A DNA stretch of 64,000 nucleotides from Symbiodinium natans. Its lineage: Eukaryota; Sar; Dinophyceae; Suessiales; Symbiodiniaceae. Under the pieces are notes generated by a model. The model saw only the letters and a program-made list of their open reading frames with translations. It was not told the origin of the DNA and did not search any database. The stretch spans positions 622,001 through 686,000 of the forward strand of contig CAJNDS010002801.1 of assembly GCA_905221605.1 (NCBI GenBank), given 5' to 3'. Positions 60,309 to 64,000 of the stretch are shown here, piece by piece. The translations under genes were made by a program, and so were the position numbers. Within the stretch, counting starts at the first letter, position 1. The number at the start of each line of letters is the position of its first letter.

Positions 60309-60508
60309 CGGCGCTTAGAAATGGACTGTCCTGCCCGGAAACCCTTTAATCGTTAGACCCCGAGGACCCTAAGCCCTGCACCCTACAATCGCTGGATCCT
60401 GCAAACCCCAGTATCTTGAACCCTAGGTACACAAGACCTTAAACTACCTTAAACCCTAAACCCTAAACCTCAAACCCCAAAACCCAAACACCCGGTGCCT
60501 TCGGCTAG

Positions 60509-60557
60509 GAGGGCTCTGGTCGTCACCTCCCCAAGCGGATGGCCGCCCGGCACAGGG
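60509..60557 (+). CDS. Possible exon
   Basis: CTTCGGCTAG precedes; GGCACAG then GGTTTAGGG follows. One frame reads EGSGRHLPKRMAARH. CCCTAAA on the left, TTTAGGG on the right. Confidence 0.3.
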
Positions 60558-60779
60558 TTTAGGGTTTAGGGTTTAGGGGTTTGGGGGTTTAGGGTCTTAG
60601 GGTTTACTGGCAGCGTTGGCGTTAAGCGGGTTTTTAGGGGCTTGGAGTTTATAGGGCTTCCTGCATGGACTGTAGGGTTTGTAGGGTCCATAGGGTTTGG
60701 AGTTTAGGATTTAGGGGGTCTTGCGGGTAGAGGCCTGGAGGGTTCAGGGTCTGACGGTTTTAAACCACTGAGCCCTAGA

Positions 60780-61200
60780 TCCTAAACCCTAAACCCTCAA
60801 GTCGGGTTTCAGCACTAACGAGACTCCCCTTAGACAACCCTTAACGGCGGATATGCGGGGCTGCAAGGCACGTGGTCCCCACAGCCAAGAAGCAGTAACT
60901 TCAGGACGCCAGGTTTGGGGAGTAGGGGTTGGCAGGGCATAGAACCACCCAAGCCGCCGAACAGGTGACACACTGCTGGTCCAATCTGTTTCTTCATCTG
61001 GCTGCCTGGCAGTATTGATCCTAGAATTCTGAACACCCCCAAAGTCGAAACCCCTTCGCCCTTCCACTTCCCGGTCTGAACGCGGAGAAATATATGGCAT
61101 ATAGAGGTTCGATGTAGTGGTGCACCTCGTTCGAGCCTGTCGAGGTCCTTTGCAGCCTGATTGTAGTTCTTCTTGGCGCGTTCTGGCCCGGCCCCAGTCT
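60780..61200. other. No exon seen
   Basis: Long antisense frames (60789-61292, 60830-61453) are open on - but show no domain. Confidence 0.3.
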
Positions 61201-61230
61201 CTGGGTGAGTGTAGACGTGTAGACTTTGGA

Positions 61231-61282
61231 GGGCATACCTCAGCTGAGGTTGCGTCGGTCGTCTCCGATGCCCTGGACGAAG
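61231..61282 (+). CDS. Short exon with consensus donor
   Basis: TTGGAG precedes; reads HTSAEVASVVSDALDE and ends at GAAG|GTGAGT, the best 5' splice site in the window. Family unknown. Confidence 0.4.
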
Positions 61283-61479
61283 GTGAGTACAAGGCAGGGC
61301 ACCCACATCCTCATCAGTGCGCAGATGTTTTGGTTCCCTCGCCACTGGCCCCTCCACCCCCCCCAAACATCTCAAATCCTGCATCCCCCCCCTCGATAGT
61401 GAACCAATGTGACATGGCAAGGCAGAATGCCGACGACACACACACACACACATGAATGGCTGCTTGCAGTAGCAGCCGT

Positions 61480-62060
61480 CTCCTACGTGTCATCTGAGAA
61501 TTCGGCGACGTAGCAATTCGAAGCGAATCGTGGGGATGGGGGCGGGGTGGGATGGGGGATGAAGGTTACACGAATACACAAGTTAGGTTTGTTGTTTGTT
61601 CTGGCTCTGATTGTCAATTGGGGAGGTTCCTGGGTTATTGTCAGGAACTCAAAGGAAGTTGCCATGGTAGGGTTACACAGCACACAATATAGCACCCTTC
61701 TTTAGGGTACTGGAATTCAAGTTCCTTAGCAAGAGTCCGGGTTAGGTTGGGGAGAGACCCGTGTCCGATCAGGAGATGGCCGAATGTCTGGCTGGCGGCC
61801 GATTGCAGGAGGCCGGGGAAAGTTCCAGTTGTTTTCCGCGCGGCTTTCCAAGATAGGATTTTGAGATCGTGTCCTTTTGGGTTGAGGTCTTATGCGAACA
61901 ACCGACCTGCTTGAAGGCACACAAGCATGGAGCTATGCCCTGAACCCTAAACCCCACCCTAAACCCCATCCACCACCCTCTTCCCCTCCGAGCCCCGACC
62001 CCTCCAAATGGTGCATTGCTGACTCTTAGCTTTTCACCACAATGAGGCACGTCAACCACA
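61480..62060. other. Unique DNA, no gene seen
   Basis: Few telomere-like units; frames of 60-96 codons on - only, without support. Confidence 0.35.
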
Positions 62061-62079
62061 TAAATCGAGCAGTGTATGT

Positions 62080-62285
62080 ATGTGAATGTTTTTTATATTT
62101 ATGTGTATACCCTTTTCCTGCCTAGCTATTATAATATGTGTATGTATGAATACTATATACGTGTCATCTATGTACATGTATATGTTGTGTGTGTGTGTGT
62201 GTATATGTATATATGTAGAGTATCAACATATACGTAATGTATGTATGTGTATATGTATACATACATATATATATATATGTATGTC
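62080..62285. repeat. TATG/TGTA microsatellite region
   Basis: Mixed (TG)n, (TATG)n and (AT)n; produces a false membrane-like frame at 62086-62349. Confidence 0.85.
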
Positions 62286-62426
62286 AATTGGATTTTCATT
62301 CTTCGGGATACTGTGGCTACCCCCTAAACCAACCATCCTAGCCGCTTAAAACTACCCGAACACCGGCCCGCGGGCCTAAACCCTAAACCCCAAACCCCAA
62401 ACCCCAAACCCTAAACCCGCGGCGGA

Positions 62427-62462
62427 GGTTGAGAGCCGCTTGCATGCCGCTGGAGCCGAGAC
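62427..62462 (+). CDS. Possible 36-bp exon
   Basis: GCGGCGGAG then VESRLHAAGAET then GTGAGA, phase 0 at both ends. CCCTAAA/CCCCAAA units precede it. Confidence 0.35.
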
Positions 62463-62773
62463 CGTGAGATATTGGGTTTGCGCCTCGCCATGCCTCGAGA
62501 GTAATATGGGTTTGGGGTTTTAGGGTTTAGGGTTCTAGGGTTTCGGCCTTAGGGAATTAGGGTTTTAGGGCTTAGGGTTTAGGATGTAGGGTGGCAGTTG
62601 AGGGCCTGCTTGGGTTGAGGGCCTAGAATTTCGGGGTTGACGTATGCAGGGTCTAGGGTGCCGGATTTATGTCGCAGCCGCCAGGAGGCATGCCTCGGCG
62701 GCGACGCTTCCGGGCAGCCCCTAGACCCTAGACCCTGAACTCCAATGACAGAGGTGCCTTCTGTGTGAACCAG

Positions 62774-62834
62774 CACGCGTCCATCTGTCACGGATTTGGC
62801 CTGGCGCCGGCAGATCCCCAAAAGTACGAGGCTG
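62774..62834 (+). CDS. Unrecognised exon
   Basis: GTGAACCAG then HASICHGFGLAPADPQKYEA and GTGGGT; phase 0 start, phase 1 end. TTTGGGG and TTTAGGG units follow directly. Confidence 0.45.
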
Positions 62835-62839
62835 GTGGG

Positions 62840-62930
62840 TTTGGGGTTTGGGGTTTAGGGTTTAGGGTTTAGGGTTTAGGGTTTAGGATGTTTAGGGTTT
62901 AGGGTTGAGGGTTTAGGGTTTAGGGGTGTT
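62840..62930. repeat. TTTAGGG array
   Basis: About twelve units with TTTGGGG at the start. Confidence 0.95.
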
Positions 62931-63094
62931 GAGATGTCATGGAGGGCTTGGGATGCTTCGTTGGCATTGTAAGTGCATTCAAGCGGGCTGGAGCATTTCC
63001 TAGTAACCCAACGTACCCACAACATACGACGATCTTGACAACATAGGGTTCCCCCCCCCCCTCCCACAAAAAAGGACACCCCCTTGATAGCCGT

Positions 63095-63270
63095 TGAAAG
63101 CAGTATGCAGGAATGGGACTTGAAGCGACGAGACTCCGTGACTGGACTGCCCTTTCCGCTTTGCGACTGCAATCACCCCAAGTTCTTGAACGAAGCGATG
63201 GAGCAGTGCGAGCTGAATAAGTTCGACGATGCGCTGTGGCTGGCTGTGGCATTGCGCTTTGCTTATGTGT
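63095..63270 (+). CDS. Unrecognised exon-like frame
   Basis: From CTTGATAG the frame is open for over 100 codons. The part HPKFLNEAMEQCELNKFDDA then LWLAVALRFAYV looks like protein; the T-rich part after 63270 is probably intron. Confidence 0.4.
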
Positions 63271-63477
63271 TTTTTGGTTCTTGTTACATTTTATTATATT
63301 TTTATTTTATTTCGGATTGTACGTTTGTTATTGTTGTTATTGCTGGTTGCTGCTCTTCGAATCCCCGAATCCCAACACTGAATATGCACCTCGATAGAAG
63401 TAGATGCTTATGGTGACACCCACCCCATATCCTCGGAAAGATGCAAGTCAATTGAAGCTTCCCATCTTTCACTTGAG

Positions 63478-63570
63478 GTGATCGACTTTCTGAATAAGGC
63501 GGTTCCCCAGTTTGCGCAGGTCGTGAGCGTGGACACCAAGTATGAGGTCTTTGAGAGGCCCAAGCCCTAA
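63478..63570 (+). CDS. Unrecognised exon
   Basis: CACTTGAG precedes; reads VIDFLNKAVPQFAQVVSVDT then KYEVFERPKP with a TAA at 63568-63570. A GC donor (GAGAG|GCCCAAG) would allow it to continue. Confidence 0.45.
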   Translation: MIDFLNKAVPQFAQVVSVDTKYEVFERPKP

Positions 63571-63659
63571 ACCATTCGGAGCCATCAAGCGTGGATACCC
63601 CAGCACCCTCGGATGCCAAAGCAGCAATCGAGCCCCATCTAGAACCTGGACTTCCCTGA

Positions 63660-64000
63660 GCCCTGAACCCTGAAACCTAAACCCTAAACCCTAAACTTTA
63701 AACCCTAAACCCTCGCAGAAGCGGGCAGCAAGAGTCACTCGAGTCTTTCTCTTACACAGGCACAGCAGGAGAACAAGCTATACACACGCTGTCACTGGTC
63801 TGTCTGAAGTCTTTCTGAGTCTTGTGTAACTGTACAATATCTCCTCCTGCATCAGCCTTCGGGCCAACACAGCATCAGCATCATGAGCAACAACGCCCCA
63901 CAAAGTAAAACAGCGAAACCCCAAAAAACACATCAAGCCAAGGCCCATTTCGGGCTCTGAGGCGTTGACCTTGCCAGCGCGCTCCCCCTTTTTTGGGGGT
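63660..64000. other. Window end, no gene seen
   Basis: Short CCCTAAA run (63673-63712) and then unique sequence; GGAACAAGC-type coding quality is absent. Confidence 0.35.

Noticed and set aside
62086-62349. Membrane-protein-like frame
   Set aside because: Translation of TATG/TGTA microsatellite DNA.
2700-63712. A chromosome end (true telomere) within the window
   Set aside because: The arrays are short (7-20 units), occur in both directions and are spread among exons over the whole window. A telomere would be one long array in one direction at an end.
2700-63712. CRISPR array from the regular repeats
   Set aside because: Units are contiguous 7-mers without spacers, in a eukaryotic intron setting.
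1-64000. tRNA, rRNA or spliced-leader RNA genes
   Set aside because: I found no cloverleaf, rRNA segment or full 22-base leader followed by a donor site; only the leader-like relic in the LTRs.

Overview
The window looks like nuclear DNA of a dinoflagellate. I infer this from four things. (1) Hundreds of plant-type telomere-like units, TTTAGGG and CCCTAAA, are scattered through almost the whole 64 kb. (2) Every credible host exon is on the + strand, as in the unidirectional gene clusters of dinoflagellates. (3) Gene models only hold phase when GC and GA 5' splice sites are allowed beside GT, which is known in dinoflagellates. (4) The LTR retroelement has Gly/Lys-rich, GC-biased proteins, and its LTR carries a 13-base match to the 3' end of the dinoflagellate spliced leader. 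The species cannot be named.

Layout. About 1-8.5 kb holds the C-terminal part of a VPS13-like lipid-transfer protein gene, broken into short exons that chain in phase. About 8.9-19 kb holds an unrecognised gene that starts with an ATG in a strong Kozak context and a basic KRRR stretch. About 20.3-32 kb and 47-53.8 kb hold a set of small exons, each encoding a short helical repeat with a central Trp; they resemble Sfi1-type centrin-binding repeats. A more ordinary, repeat-poor island at about 23.6-26.4 kb carries further exon-like coding pieces. About 54.9-63.6 kb holds exons of other unrecognised genes and one compact intact gene with a ubiquitin-like domain (59574-60308).

A 13.56-kb LTR retrotransposon of Ty3/gypsy type lies at 33025-46580 on the - strand, antisense to the host exons and between AT-rich microsatellites. 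Its two 296-bp LTRs are identical. In order it encodes a Gag with two CCCH zinc fingers, a protease-like domain with an unusual active site, RNase H, integrase with D,D(35)E and GPY/F-like parts, a C2H2-finger segment, and a last long frame with RanBP2-type fingers, a membrane segment, a SWIM finger and a phospholipase-D-like nuclease domain. I could not find the reverse transcriptase palm with its YxDD box. The frames overlap and change register three times.

The most unusual property is the geometry of the host introns. Exons repeatedly sit between CCCTAAA-rich DNA on the 5' side and TTTAGGG-rich DNA on the 3' side. Many introns therefore open with TTTAGGG units and close with CCCTAAA units, and their transcripts could fold back so that the two splice sites come together. 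All exon boundaries are my own reading of splice signals, phase and coding quality; treat them as accurate to a few bases at best.
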